This document shows positions 24,712 through 32,516 of a stretch of DNA of 64,000 nucleotides, one piece after another. The DNA lies in assembly GCF_018881575.1 (NCBI RefSeq), contig NZ_JACVQB010000001.1, positions 854,986 through 918,985 of the forward strand. Reading direction: 5' to 3'. Position 1 is the stretch's first letter; every line of letters starts with the position of its first letter. Position numbers and translations under genes: made by a program. Origin of the DNA: Polynucleobacter sp. UK-Kesae-W10 (GTDB taxonomy: Bacteria; Pseudomonadota; Gammaproteobacteria; Burkholderiales; Burkholderiaceae). Under the pieces are notes generated by a model that was not told where the DNA came from, did not search any database, and worked only from the letters and a program-made list of their open reading frames with translations.

Positions 24712-25068
24712 ATGAAACGATATCTTGCGATTCTTCTGGCGGCGATAGTACTGGCGGCTTGTAGCTCGACACCCTCTATGAAAGACATGACCGTGCGGAT
24801 GGGTGATACAGATAGCATTCAGATTACGGATATGCGTAGCTTGATGCGTAATGGCGTATTAACAGCGCAAGTCACGATTCAAAATGACAGCAAATCTAAT
24901 TTAGTGGCCTATCGCTTTAAATGGATTGGCAAGAACGGAATGGCTGTTACCGATGAAGAGGCATGGAAGCCCGTGACCATTGGCAAAGGGCAGTCGACCG
25001 TTATCATGGGTATTGCACCGACGCCGGATGCCACCGATTTTCGTTTTGAGTTAAACCAATACAAATAA
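24712..25068 (+). CDS. ycfL: YcfL-like lipoprotein
   Basis: A 118-residue lipoprotein with lipobox LAAC (Cys17), followed by SSTPSMKDMTVRMGD and a single beta-sandwich domain ending GIAPTPDATDFRFEL. DUF1425/YcfL proteins have this length and sit immediately upstream of lpoB, as here. The role is unknown, perhaps in the same peptidoglycan synthase control. Gap to lpoB is 14 bases. Confidence 0.82.
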   Translation: MKRYLAILLAAIVLAACSSTPSMKDMTVRMGDTDSIQITDMRSLMRNGVLTAQVTIQNDSKSNLVAYRFKWIGKNGMAVTDEEAWKPVTIGKGQSTVIMGIAPTPDATDFRFELNQYK

Positions 25069-25082
25069 TTTAAAGACCAATC

Positions 25083-25673
25083 ATGAAACTACACGCTAAA
25101 ACTATTCAATTGAGTGCTTTGATGCTATCTGCTGCTTTATTAGCGGCTTGTTCTGGCCCGCAGGTGCGTTATGGCGATGCCAAAGAAGTGGAAACAGTGA
25201 ATGCCAATTATGGCTCAACAGATTTACAGATGATTGCTGAGTCCATGACTAGGTCATTGTTGCAATCGAAAGCCATCTCAGGCAGCAAAGATGCTCCGAT
25301 CGTGACCTTAGCTGACGTGAAAAATAAGACTTCAGAATACATTGATACCCGCGTGATTACCGATAAGATTCGCACCCAGCTCGTTAAGAGTGGCCAAGTA
25401 CGTTTTGCGGTCAGCGTTTCTGAAATGCAAAATCAAACGGATGAATTAAAACGTCAAAACCAGTCTGGGCTCTATAAGAACAGTACTATCGCTAAAACTG
25501 GCAATATGCAGGGCGCCCAATACCGTATTGAAGGCTCGATTGCCTCCATCGTGAAGACCAATAAAGACGTGAAAGATGTGTATTACGTATTTAATTTGAA
25601 TCTGATCAATAACGAGTCTGGTTTATTAGAGTGGGCTGACGAAAAAGAGATTCGTAAGACTGCTACCCGCTAA
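25083..25673 (+). CDS. lpoB: LpoB-like penicillin-binding protein activator
   Basis: A 196-residue outer-membrane lipoprotein with lipobox LAAC (Cys23) and an alpha/beta domain (about 50-195): TLADVKNKTSEYIDT with the NKTSEYIDTR signature, ITDKIRTQLVKSGQVRF, YRIEGSIASI and YYVFNLNLINNESGLLEWADEKEIRKT. LpoB in enterobacteria reaches from the outer membrane to activate PBP1B; a PBP1B is not in the window. The synteny ycfL-lpoB is as in enterobacteria. The linker after Cys23 is short compared with E. coli LpoB. Confidence 0.85.
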   Translation: MKLHAKTIQLSALMLSAALLAACSGPQVRYGDAKEVETVNANYGSTDLQMIAESMTRSLLQSKAISGSKDAPIVTLADVKNKTSEYIDTRVITDKIRTQLVKSGQVRFAVSVSEMQNQTDELKRQNQSGLYKNSTIAKTGNMQGAQYRIEGSIASIVKTNKDVKDVYYVFNLNLINNESGLLEWADEKEIRKTATR

Positions 25674-25707
25674 TTGCGGTTCCACTGAAAGAATGAGAGT
25701 GTTCTCT

Positions 25708-26754
25708 ATGCGTTTGAATAAGTTTGCTATTCTGAGTTGCGCTAGCGCAAGTTTGATCTTGCTCTCTGGCTGCGCCTCTAAAACCCCTTTAGTAAAGCCG
25801 GAATCTGAAATTGTGGGGCAGGTACCTGCTGATCCACCCAAGAATCCGGTGCTCACCGCAGAAACACTCAAAGCGGAATCGAAGTCGATTGCAGTGACGG
25901 ATATTTACTTCAAAAAAGAAGGTAAGAATCTCACCTATATTGAAGAGACGAGAGTTACATCAGATAACAATACAAGATCTACCATCACACCCAAAACCAT
26001 TGAGGTCGACGCAGATAAAGCCAATGCCTCAGCATTGACTGGCGGCCCGAATTCTTCGGCGTTTCCAGTGAAGTTTACCAATTTGGCGGATCCAAAGTCC
26101 ACTGCACCCCTTGTTGAGTCTGCGCCAATACCAGACGCTTCCGGTAATAGCTCTCAAAATTCGCAAAACACCCAAACACAGAAGAAGTCGGGCTACCAAT
26201 CTAATGTGGAATATGGAGAGTTGCGTTACTTAGCTAATCCGATTCGGGGATTATTAATTAAGTCTGGCTATAAAGTTGTGCAAGCCAAGCCTTCTCCGGC
26301 GATGCCAAATCAGGGGGATGAGTACTTTGATATCGTAAAACGCATTAAGGCAGGTGATTTTGGCGATGCCAATTACGTGCTCTATGGTGTCCTCGCAGAA
26401 ATCTCAGTAACTGATAATGTGGATGACATTCCAGGTACCAAGTCTAGCTCTCAGCAAGTGGCTCTAGAGGTGACCGTAGACTTTAACGTTGTAGATACTC
26501 AAAACAACCAAATCGTAGCCTCTTTTGTCGCCTCAGGCGACGGCAAAGCAGTCCGAATCGATGGCAAAGACAATGGCTTTAAAGCGTCGATGGCAAAGTT
26601 AATGAAACTCGCTGCGAATGATTTGGCCGAAGATGTGCGCAAGAATCTCGCCTCACAAAATTTCATTACCAATAATCCAGGATCTGATGGTGAGCGCCGG
26701 AATCTCAAAAGGCGCCTTGATGATGATGCAACTACTTTGAAGGTATATAAGTAA
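25708..26754 (+). CDS. LpoB/CsgG-like lipoprotein of unknown function
   Basis: A 348-residue lipoprotein with lipobox LSGC (Cys22). After a Pro/Thr-rich region and a Gln/Asn-rich linker (about 145-170) comes a domain with LLIKSGYKVVQAKP, ANYVLYGVLAEISVTD, ALEVTVDFNVVDTQNNQIVASF, which resembles the LpoB/CsgG-type fold of the preceding gene. It is probably a diverged companion within the lipoprotein cluster. An ATG at 25693 would add five residues; the ATG at 25708 is preferred because it is preceded by GAGAG and gives a standard signal peptide. No function is established. Confidence 0.7.
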   Translation: MRLNKFAILSCASASLILLSGCASKTPLVKPESEIVGQVPADPPKNPVLTAETLKAESKSIAVTDIYFKKEGKNLTYIEETRVTSDNNTRSTITPKTIEVDADKANASALTGGPNSSAFPVKFTNLADPKSTAPLVESAPIPDASGNSSQNSQNTQTQKKSGYQSNVEYGELRYLANPIRGLLIKSGYKVVQAKPSPAMPNQGDEYFDIVKRIKAGDFGDANYVLYGVLAEISVTDNVDDIPGTKSSSQQVALEVTVDFNVVDTQNNQIVASFVASGDGKAVRIDGKDNGFKASMAKLMKLAANDLAEDVRKNLASQNFITNNPGSDGERRNLKRRLDDDATTLKVYK

Positions 26755-26788
26755 TCGTCAGCAATGACCTCGCCCTTGAACGAAGGGT

Positions 26789-28180
26789 TTAGACCTCTAC
26801 CGGCGGATGCGTTTTTTCATAGCGCTCCGCCGTTTTTCTAAAGAGGTAGAGCAGTAAGCAAGCGGCTAAGCCTAGGCTGATGCTGTTGCCAGCCCAAAAA
26901 CCGTTAGCACCTTGCAAGAAGGCAGGTGTATTGCCCAGTACATTAAAGCCCATCAAATAGCCGCCACCTAGGCCAACACCCCATAAAGAGCCTGCATAGA
27001 TCACCATAGGCCAAAAAGCAATGCGATAGGCGCGCAGAATAAAAGCGGCAGTTACTTGCAAAGCATCAAAGACTTGATAAAAAGCAATAAATAAAAATAG
27101 CGGCACTGAAAATACTTTGACTGCAGCGGGTGGGTCGTATAGATCCAGTAATTGCATGCGAAATACCCACACAGCAATGCCAATGGTGATGCACAGCGTG
27201 GTGGTAAAAAAGACGGAGGACCAACCGATCTCTTCTGCGCGCTCAGGTTTTTTTGCGCCAATCGATTGCGATACCAAAGTCATCGTAGCAATGGATAGGG
27301 ATAGGGGTACCATGTAAATGACAGTGCCCATATTGGCGACAATCTGATGGCCTGCTAAAGCAGTGGTACCCAGACGAGCAATAAATAAAGACATGAAAGT
27401 AAATGAAGTTACTTCGATCAAATAGCTAAAGCCAATCGGAGCGCCTAGCTTGAGCAAAGTCCAGATCCGATGCCAGTCCGGTGCGCTAAAACGTTCAAAA
27501 ATATGAAAAGGTCGATAGAAACGATCAAACAGAACAAAGCCCAAGGTCATGAGCAACCAAGACCAGTTAATGATGACGGTCGCTACTGCACAACCTGGGC
27601 CACCCATGCCTTCGATACCTAAGCCGCCATAGATAAAGAGGAGGTTAAGCGGTAGCTTGAGTCCTAAGCCGATGAGCTGAACTACGGTAATCACAGCAGG
27701 TCGTGAGACAGCATTGTGCAGTGCCATTAAGACACGCATGCCCATGCTAGCTGGCAGACCCAAAGCAAGGATGTTGAGATAGAGGCGGGCCTTACCTTCA
27801 ATATCAGGGCTCACACGCGAGATGGCTAAGAGATGATCAGCATTGAGAAGAATGAAACAGCCTAGTACGGTAAGGCCTACTGCAAGCCAGGTTGCTTGAC
27901 GCACTTCCTCGCCAATGTCGCTAAAACGTTTAGCTCCAAATAGCTGCCCAGCAATTGGAGCAAGCGCAGAGATAACGCCAGTAAGGCCAACATATATGCT
28001 GATGAAGATGGCGGAGGCCATTGCCAGCGCAGCCAGATCTTCGGCGGAGTAGCGGGCGGTCATGGCGGTGTCTAGAACACCAAAGGCAATCACCGCTAGC
28101 TGGCCGATTAATAGAGGGCCAGCCAGTCTGAGTAGAGCGGGGATGTCCTCGCGCAAGCGCGATAGTTTAAAGTGCAGCAC
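26789..28180 (-). CDS. MATE-family efflux transporter (NorM-like)
   Basis: A 463-residue, about 12-helix membrane protein. Two related halves are visible: LLIGQLAVIAFGVLDTAMTA in helix 1 and FSYLIEVTSFTFMSLFIARLG in helix 7, plus GTTALAGHQI, the NorM/MATE landmarks. The family exchanges Na+ or H+ for cationic drugs and metabolites. It starts 3 bases after the stop of the GT39-like gene on the same strand, so the two are one transcript. Confidence 0.88.
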   Translation of the reverse strand: MLHFKLSRLREDIPALLRLAGPLLIGQLAVIAFGVLDTAMTARYSAEDLAALAMASAIFISIYVGLTGVISALAPIAGQLFGAKRFSDIGEEVRQATWLAVGLTVLGCFILLNADHLLAISRVSPDIEGKARLYLNILALGLPASMGMRVLMALHNAVSRPAVITVVQLIGLGLKLPLNLLFIYGGLGIEGMGGPGCAVATVIINWSWLLMTLGFVLFDRFYRPFHIFERFSAPDWHRIWTLLKLGAPIGFSYLIEVTSFTFMSLFIARLGTTALAGHQIVANMGTVIYMVPLSLSIATMTLVSQSIGAKKPERAEEIGWSSVFFTTTLCITIGIAVWVFRMQLLDLYDPPAAVKVFSVPLFLFIAFYQVFDALQVTAAFILRAYRIAFWPMVIYAGSLWGVGLGGGYLMGFNVLGNTPAFLQGANGFWAGNSISLGLAACLLLYLFRKTAERYEKTHPPVEV

Positions 28181-28183
28181 GCA

Positions 28184-29902
28184 TTACTCCGGAACGACTT
28201 CGTAAAGGCGTAGGCGTTCGTCGCGGTCTGCTGCGCGACGATCTTCCCAGAGTAGGTGTAGCTTTTTATTATTGAGTTGAGCGTATGCTTTTGCTTCAGA
28301 TTGATTGTGCGTCAGCATCCATGGACAGTTCGGATCATCACGTAAAGTGAGTTTGGTGAAGTAATCAAATGAAGCAAGCTGCGCCAGGCCAATATTGCTG
28401 GTATTGATGCAGCCAGCACCGGAGGGAACTACTTGCGATAGGCGTGCAGAAACCTGGCGATAGGTTTTGGCGTAATTAATCGTTGGCAACCACAGGGTCA
28501 TTAATAGAACCCACATGAGTGTGGTGCCGGAAGCTGAAATGATGAGGCAGCGCCAGATCTCTTTTGGGGCACGTGAGGTTCTCCAGCGCACAATCGCCAA
28601 CCACACGCCTGTAATTGCTAGTGCAATGACAAATGCCAAGACATTAAATTGCCCCTCAAAACCGGGGAGTAAGCGAGTGATGTTTGCCGCAGTGGTCTCT
28701 GGATAGCCAGTGACTTTGGCTATCCAAATAATCCAAATGGCTAGTGCAATGAGTGTGAAGCTAAATAATGCGAACCAATCAATAAAACTAATGACACTAC
28801 GCTTGAGAATGGGCAAGCTAAATGCAGCAATGATCGAAAGACTGGGTATCAAAATCATCAAGTCATGCTCATTGGCCTCAAGGCGAAACAGTACATAAAT
28901 CAAGCTGCCAATAAATAAGCTCAGTGGAATGCAAAGATGCGGTGCGCGCCAAGCGCCAGCTTCCTTCATGCGACCCCAGTGCGCCAAAGAGATCGCAGCG
29001 AGAGGCCACACTGGCCAGGCATAAGCCCAAAAGTTCACACTCAAAAAGCCGAGGGATTCTATAGAAGGGGTGGCGCGCATCTCTGGCATATTGCGCCAGC
29101 CTTCTTCGGCAATATGGCGCCACTCTACTGGTAAACCTGTGAGATACCAAATGGCAGGCCAAATCGCAAATCCGATGAGGCCGAGTACCGTGCTGGCAAG
29201 TGTCCAGCGAAAACGTAATTTCGCGTTACTGGCGATCACAGCAATAATCGTGGAACTCACAATGATTAAGCTCAGACTCAGATTGCTCGAGAGCGCCACA
29301 ATCGTGATGCCAAAACCGGTCCAGAGGCCGCCTTGCCAGGGTTTATCTAAACCACGGACGGTGCCATACAAGACAATACTGATGCCCATGAGTTGCGCCA
29401 TCATGGGAGTAGTTTCATGGGCGCGTTGCGCTAAACCTACGCATGCTAAGAAGATTAAGAGTGCACCATCGGCTAGTGTCATGCCGTAGCTCTTGAGGTC
29501 TGGCTGACCGCCGACTGCTAAGGCCATTGGTTGCACTTCACGACGACGTCCCAGTAAGTAGGTCGCATACCAAATTGCCAAGGCGGCAGCAAAGAAGCAA
29601 ATCGCGGAATAAAGACGTGCTGCATTTGCAGCACCAATAAAGCGTCCAAACAAATCAATGAGGGTGGCACCCATCCAGTAAGGCAGTGGGGTGCCTAACG
29701 AAAGATCGCGGCCTGCTAGGTGTGGAACAACCCAGTCAATTGAGTTCCCGCGAAACAAGGTCCACATGCCGCCAAAACCAATGGCATCCTCATTCTTCCA
29801 GGGGTCTCTAAAGAAAAGGCCAGCAAAACCATAAATCAGAGTCAGCGCAAAAATAATGATGCGTGGAATTGACTTGGTGGCGGCAGCAGTTAGTTTGACC
29901 AT
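28184..29902 (-). CDS. GT39 / ArnT-like membrane glycosyltransferase
   Basis: A 572-residue membrane protein with about 11-12 helices. The first periplasmic loop contains FRDPWKNEDAIGFGGMW, matching the Asp-Glu-containing loop of dolichyl/undecaprenyl-phosphate-dependent sugar transferases of the ArnT/PMT (GT39) type; a soluble C-terminal part follows from about residue 470. Such enzymes transfer lipid-linked sugars to lipid A or protein at the outer face of the inner membrane. Acceptor and sugar are unknown. Encoded with a MATE transporter, downstream of rpmE2 and its terminator. Confidence 0.78.
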   Translation of the reverse strand: MVKLTAAATKSIPRIIIFALTLIYGFAGLFFRDPWKNEDAIGFGGMWTLFRGNSIDWVVPHLAGRDLSLGTPLPYWMGATLIDLFGRFIGAANAARLYSAICFFAAALAIWYATYLLGRRREVQPMALAVGGQPDLKSYGMTLADGALLIFLACVGLAQRAHETTPMMAQLMGISIVLYGTVRGLDKPWQGGLWTGFGITIVALSSNLSLSLIIVSSTIIAVIASNAKLRFRWTLASTVLGLIGFAIWPAIWYLTGLPVEWRHIAEEGWRNMPEMRATPSIESLGFLSVNFWAYAWPVWPLAAISLAHWGRMKEAGAWRAPHLCIPLSLFIGSLIYVLFRLEANEHDLMILIPSLSIIAAFSLPILKRSVISFIDWFALFSFTLIALAIWIIWIAKVTGYPETTAANITRLLPGFEGQFNVLAFVIALAITGVWLAIVRWRTSRAPKEIWRCLIISASGTTLMWVLLMTLWLPTINYAKTYRQVSARLSQVVPSGAGCINTSNIGLAQLASFDYFTKLTLRDDPNCPWMLTHNQSEAKAYAQLNNKKLHLLWEDRRAADRDERLRLYEVVPE

Positions 29903-29929
29903 GAACTCTATTTAAGCAAAATCAAAAAT

Positions 29930-29955
29930 AAAAAAAGGCAGCAAACGCTGCCTTG
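29930..29955 (-). terminator. rpmE2 terminator
   Basis: Read on the minus strand: AAGGCAGC, GTTT loop, GCTGCCTT then a run of T (plus-strand A-tract at 29930-29936). It lies between rpmE2 and the GT39-like gene. Confidence 0.8.
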
Positions 29956-30004
29956 ATTATCTCGCAGAGAAGGGCATTGCCATACCCTGCGAATTTGAGG
30001 TGTA

Positions 30005-30352
30005 TTAAGCCTTCTTCTTGGCTGGCTTTTCAGCGGCTTTAGCTTCTGCAGCAGCAGCTTTTTTCTCAGCTGTTTTAGCAGCGCCATCACCAGTAGCTTT
30101 AGCAACAGCCTTGCTACCGAATTTCTGACGGAATTTCTCAACACGACCAGCGGTATCCATGATTTTTTGGGTGCCGGTGTAGAAAGGGTGTGATTCAGAT
30201 GAAGTCTCAATTTTGGCCAATGGATATTCATTGCCATCTTCCCACTTAATGGTTTCTTTAGTAGCCATTGTGGAGCGAGTCTTGAAGCTGAAATTGTTAG
30301 AAACGTCAACAAAGACGATTTCACGATATTCGGGGTGAATGCCAGGTTTCAT
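30005..30352 (-). CDS. rpmE2: 50S ribosomal protein L31 type B with Ala/Lys-rich tail
   Basis: A 115-residue protein. Residues 1-80 form the zinc-independent type B L31 ([50 protein letters not shown]) with no CxxC motif, so it does not need zinc. The remaining about 35 residues are an Ala/Lys-rich low-complexity tail ([21 protein letters not shown]) longer than usual type B L31. It follows rho on the minus strand, separated by a terminator. The tail may bind rRNA (inference). Confidence 0.93.
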   Translation of the reverse strand: MKPGIHPEYREIVFVDVSNNFSFKTRSTMATKETIKWEDGNEYPLAKIETSSESHPFYTGTQKIMDTAGRVEKFRQKFGSKAVAKATGDGAAKTAEKKAAAAEAKAAEKPAKKKA

Positions 30353-30495
30353 TTTGAGTCCTATTAGCGGGTAGCCGTTTAAGTTAAATCCAACTTCTTA
30401 ACCTAAATACTTTCCCAGGTTTTAAAAGCAGCTACAGATGTAGCAAAAGCGAAATTATGCCATGAAATCAACAACAAAGCGCCGTCAGGCAAAGC

Positions 30496-30519
30496 AAAAG
30501 GGGCTAAAAAGCCCCTTTT
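30496..30519. terminator. Intrinsic terminator after rho
   Basis: AAAAGGGGC, six-base loop, GCCCCTTTT, a perfect 9-bp stem with T-tracts on both strands. On the minus strand it follows the rho stop codon (30551). Confidence 0.85.
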
Positions 30520-30550
30520 ATGCCTAAAAACGACCCCTAGGGGGTCTAAA

Positions 30551-31813
30551 TTAGCCTCCGCGACGCATGAGGTCGAAGAATTCACCATTGTTTTTAGTGG
30601 ATTTGAGCTTATCTACGATGAAGTTCATTGCCTCGATATCGTCCATATCGGCCAATAACTTGCGCAATACCCAAATCTTCTGAAGATTCTCGGCTTTGAC
30701 CAAGAGTTCTTCGCGACGGGTGCCTGACTTATTCAGGTTGATTGACGGGTAAACACGACGCTCAGCCAGGCGACGCTCAAGGTGAACTTCCATATTGCCG
30801 GTACCTTTGAATTCCTCATAAATGAGGTCATCCATACGGCTACCGGTTTCAATCAGTGCGGTAGCAATGATGGTCAATGAGCCGCCTTCTTCAATATTTC
30901 GTGCTGCACCAAAGAAGCGTTTTGGACGTTGCAATGCATTGGCATCCACACCACCAGAGAGTACTTTTCCTGAGGAAGGTACTACGGTGTTGTAGGCGCG
31001 GGCTAAACGCGTGATGGAGTCTAGCAAGATGATGACGTCTTTACCCATCTCTACCAAACGTTTTGCTTTTTCAATCACCATCTCGGCAACTTGAACGTGA
31101 CGCACAGCTGGCTCATCAAAGGTTGAGGCAACAACTTCACCGCGAACGGAGCGTTGCATTTCAGTAACTTCTTCAGGGCGCTCATCTACGAGCAACACAA
31201 TCAAAATGGCATCTGGATTATTTGCAGAAATCGCATGCGCGATGTGTTGCATCATTACGGTCTTACCAGACTTTGGAGATGCCACGATTAAGCCGCGCTG
31301 ACCGTAACCAATTGGCGAAATCATATCGATGATGCGGCCGGTGAGATTCTCTTCGGCCTTGATATCACGCTCTAAGCTAATGACGCGGTTCGGGTGGAGC
31401 GGTGTTAAGTTTTCGAACATGATGCGGTTCTTGAGGGCCTCTGGAGCCAAACCGTTGATCTTGTCGACCTTTACCAGTGCAAAGTAACGCTCGCCATCCT
31501 TCGGGGTGCGAACTTCACCTTCTACGCTGTCACCAGTATGTAAGTTGAAGCGGCGAATCTGCGCAGGAGAGATGTAAATATCATCAGGGGAAGCCATGTA
31601 AGAGGCTTCGGGAGAGCGTAAGAATCCAAAACCATCCGGCAATACTTCTAATGTGCCATCGCCAAATACGGTTTCACCAGCCTTTGCACGTTTCTTCAAA
31701 ATGGCAAACATCAATTCTTGTTTGCGCATCCGTTGTGTATTTTCAATCTCCAAGCCAGCTGCCATTTCGAGCAGAGCGGATACGTGGAGGCCTTTGAGTT
31801 CAGTTAATTGCAT
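30551..31813 (-). CDS. rho: Transcription termination factor Rho
   Basis: A 420-residue hexameric RNA helicase of normal length. N-terminal RNA-binding Rho-N and cold-shock-like parts ([21 protein letters not shown]), then RecA-type ATPase with Walker A ASPKSGKT, Walker [17 protein letters not shown], and the Q-loop region [19 protein letters not shown]; ends FDLMRRGG. rho is followed by rpmE2, as commonly in betaproteobacteria, and preceded by trxA on the same strand with a terminator and about 220 bases of leader between them. Rho genes are often autoregulated through such leaders. Confidence 0.97.
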   Translation of the reverse strand: MQLTELKGLHVSALLEMAAGLEIENTQRMRKQELMFAILKKRAKAGETVFGDGTLEVLPDGFGFLRSPEASYMASPDDIYISPAQIRRFNLHTGDSVEGEVRTPKDGERYFALVKVDKINGLAPEALKNRIMFENLTPLHPNRVISLERDIKAEENLTGRIIDMISPIGYGQRGLIVASPKSGKTVMMQHIAHAISANNPDAILIVLLVDERPEEVTEMQRSVRGEVVASTFDEPAVRHVQVAEMVIEKAKRLVEMGKDVIILLDSITRLARAYNTVVPSSGKVLSGGVDANALQRPKRFFGAARNIEEGGSLTIIATALIETGSRMDDLIYEEFKGTGNMEVHLERRLAERRVYPSINLNKSGTRREELLVKAENLQKIWVLRKLLADMDDIEAMNFIVDKLKSTKNNGEFFDLMRRGG

Positions 31814-32035
31814 GTGGTTCTCGGGTGTTGGTAAAGATAAAAATAAATAAAGGGAATGTGTTTTGGGCGTTCGCTGTGCTGAATCAGTTCAGACAGATGT
31901 GGAAAAACAGAATTTTTGAATTTGCTAAAGAAGGGGGGATAAATTACTGGGAAGGAGCGCTCTAGAGAAAGCGCTGAACTACTGTTAGATGCAATACTAC
32001 ACTAAAAAATGGGTCTGACAAGTGCTGCAACAGGG

Positions 32036-32069
32036 TAAAAACCACAGGCTCAAGGGGAGAACCTGTGGT
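32036..32069 (-). terminator. trxA terminator
   Basis: On the minus strand: ACCACAGG, 13-base loop, CCTGTGGT then TTTT. It sits just downstream of the trxA stop, and the region from here to rho (31814-32035) holds no gene. Confidence 0.82.
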
Positions 32070-32079
32070 GCAGGACTAT

Positions 32080-32406
32080 TCAGAGATGACTATCAATAAA
32101 TGCAGTCAACTGAGACTTGGCCAAAGCGCCTACTTTTTGAGCAGCTACAGTGCCATTTTTGAAAAGAATCAGGGTAGGAATGCCGCGGATATTGAACTGG
32201 GCAGGTACGCCTTGGTTCTCGTCAACGTTCATTTTGGCAATTTGCAACTTATCGCCGTACTCGCCAGAAAGCTCTTCCAAGATTGGGCCAATCATTTTGC
32301 AGGGACCGCACCACTCAGCCCAGAAGTCGAGCAGAACAGGTTTATCAGACTTGAGGACGTCTTGTTCGAAAGAGGCGTCAGTTACATATTTAATGCCGGC
32401 ACTCAT
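32080..32406 (-). CDS. trxA: Thioredoxin 1
   Basis: A 108-residue cytoplasmic protein with the redox-active site WCGPC (Cys33, Cys36) in [12 protein letters not shown], the cis-Pro in [12 protein letters not shown], and [12 protein letters not shown] at the end. It donates electrons from thioredoxin reductase to ribonucleotide reductase and other targets. It is divergent from a large DNA repair gene starting at 32517, with 110 bases between that must contain both promoters. Confidence 0.97.
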   Translation of the reverse strand: MSAGIKYVTDASFEQDVLKSDKPVLLDFWAEWCGPCKMIGPILEELSGEYGDKLQIAKMNVDENQGVPAQFNIRGIPTLILFKNGTVAAQKVGALAKSQLTAFIDSHL

Positions 32407-32516
32407 GAAAATTCCTTATTTGGGCTTAATTAGCGAGTTATTTAATTATGGCGTTACAGCGCTTATATTAGCAATAAGCGAAACATTCTGCTCAAAATAG
32501 AAAAATTACTTCATTC

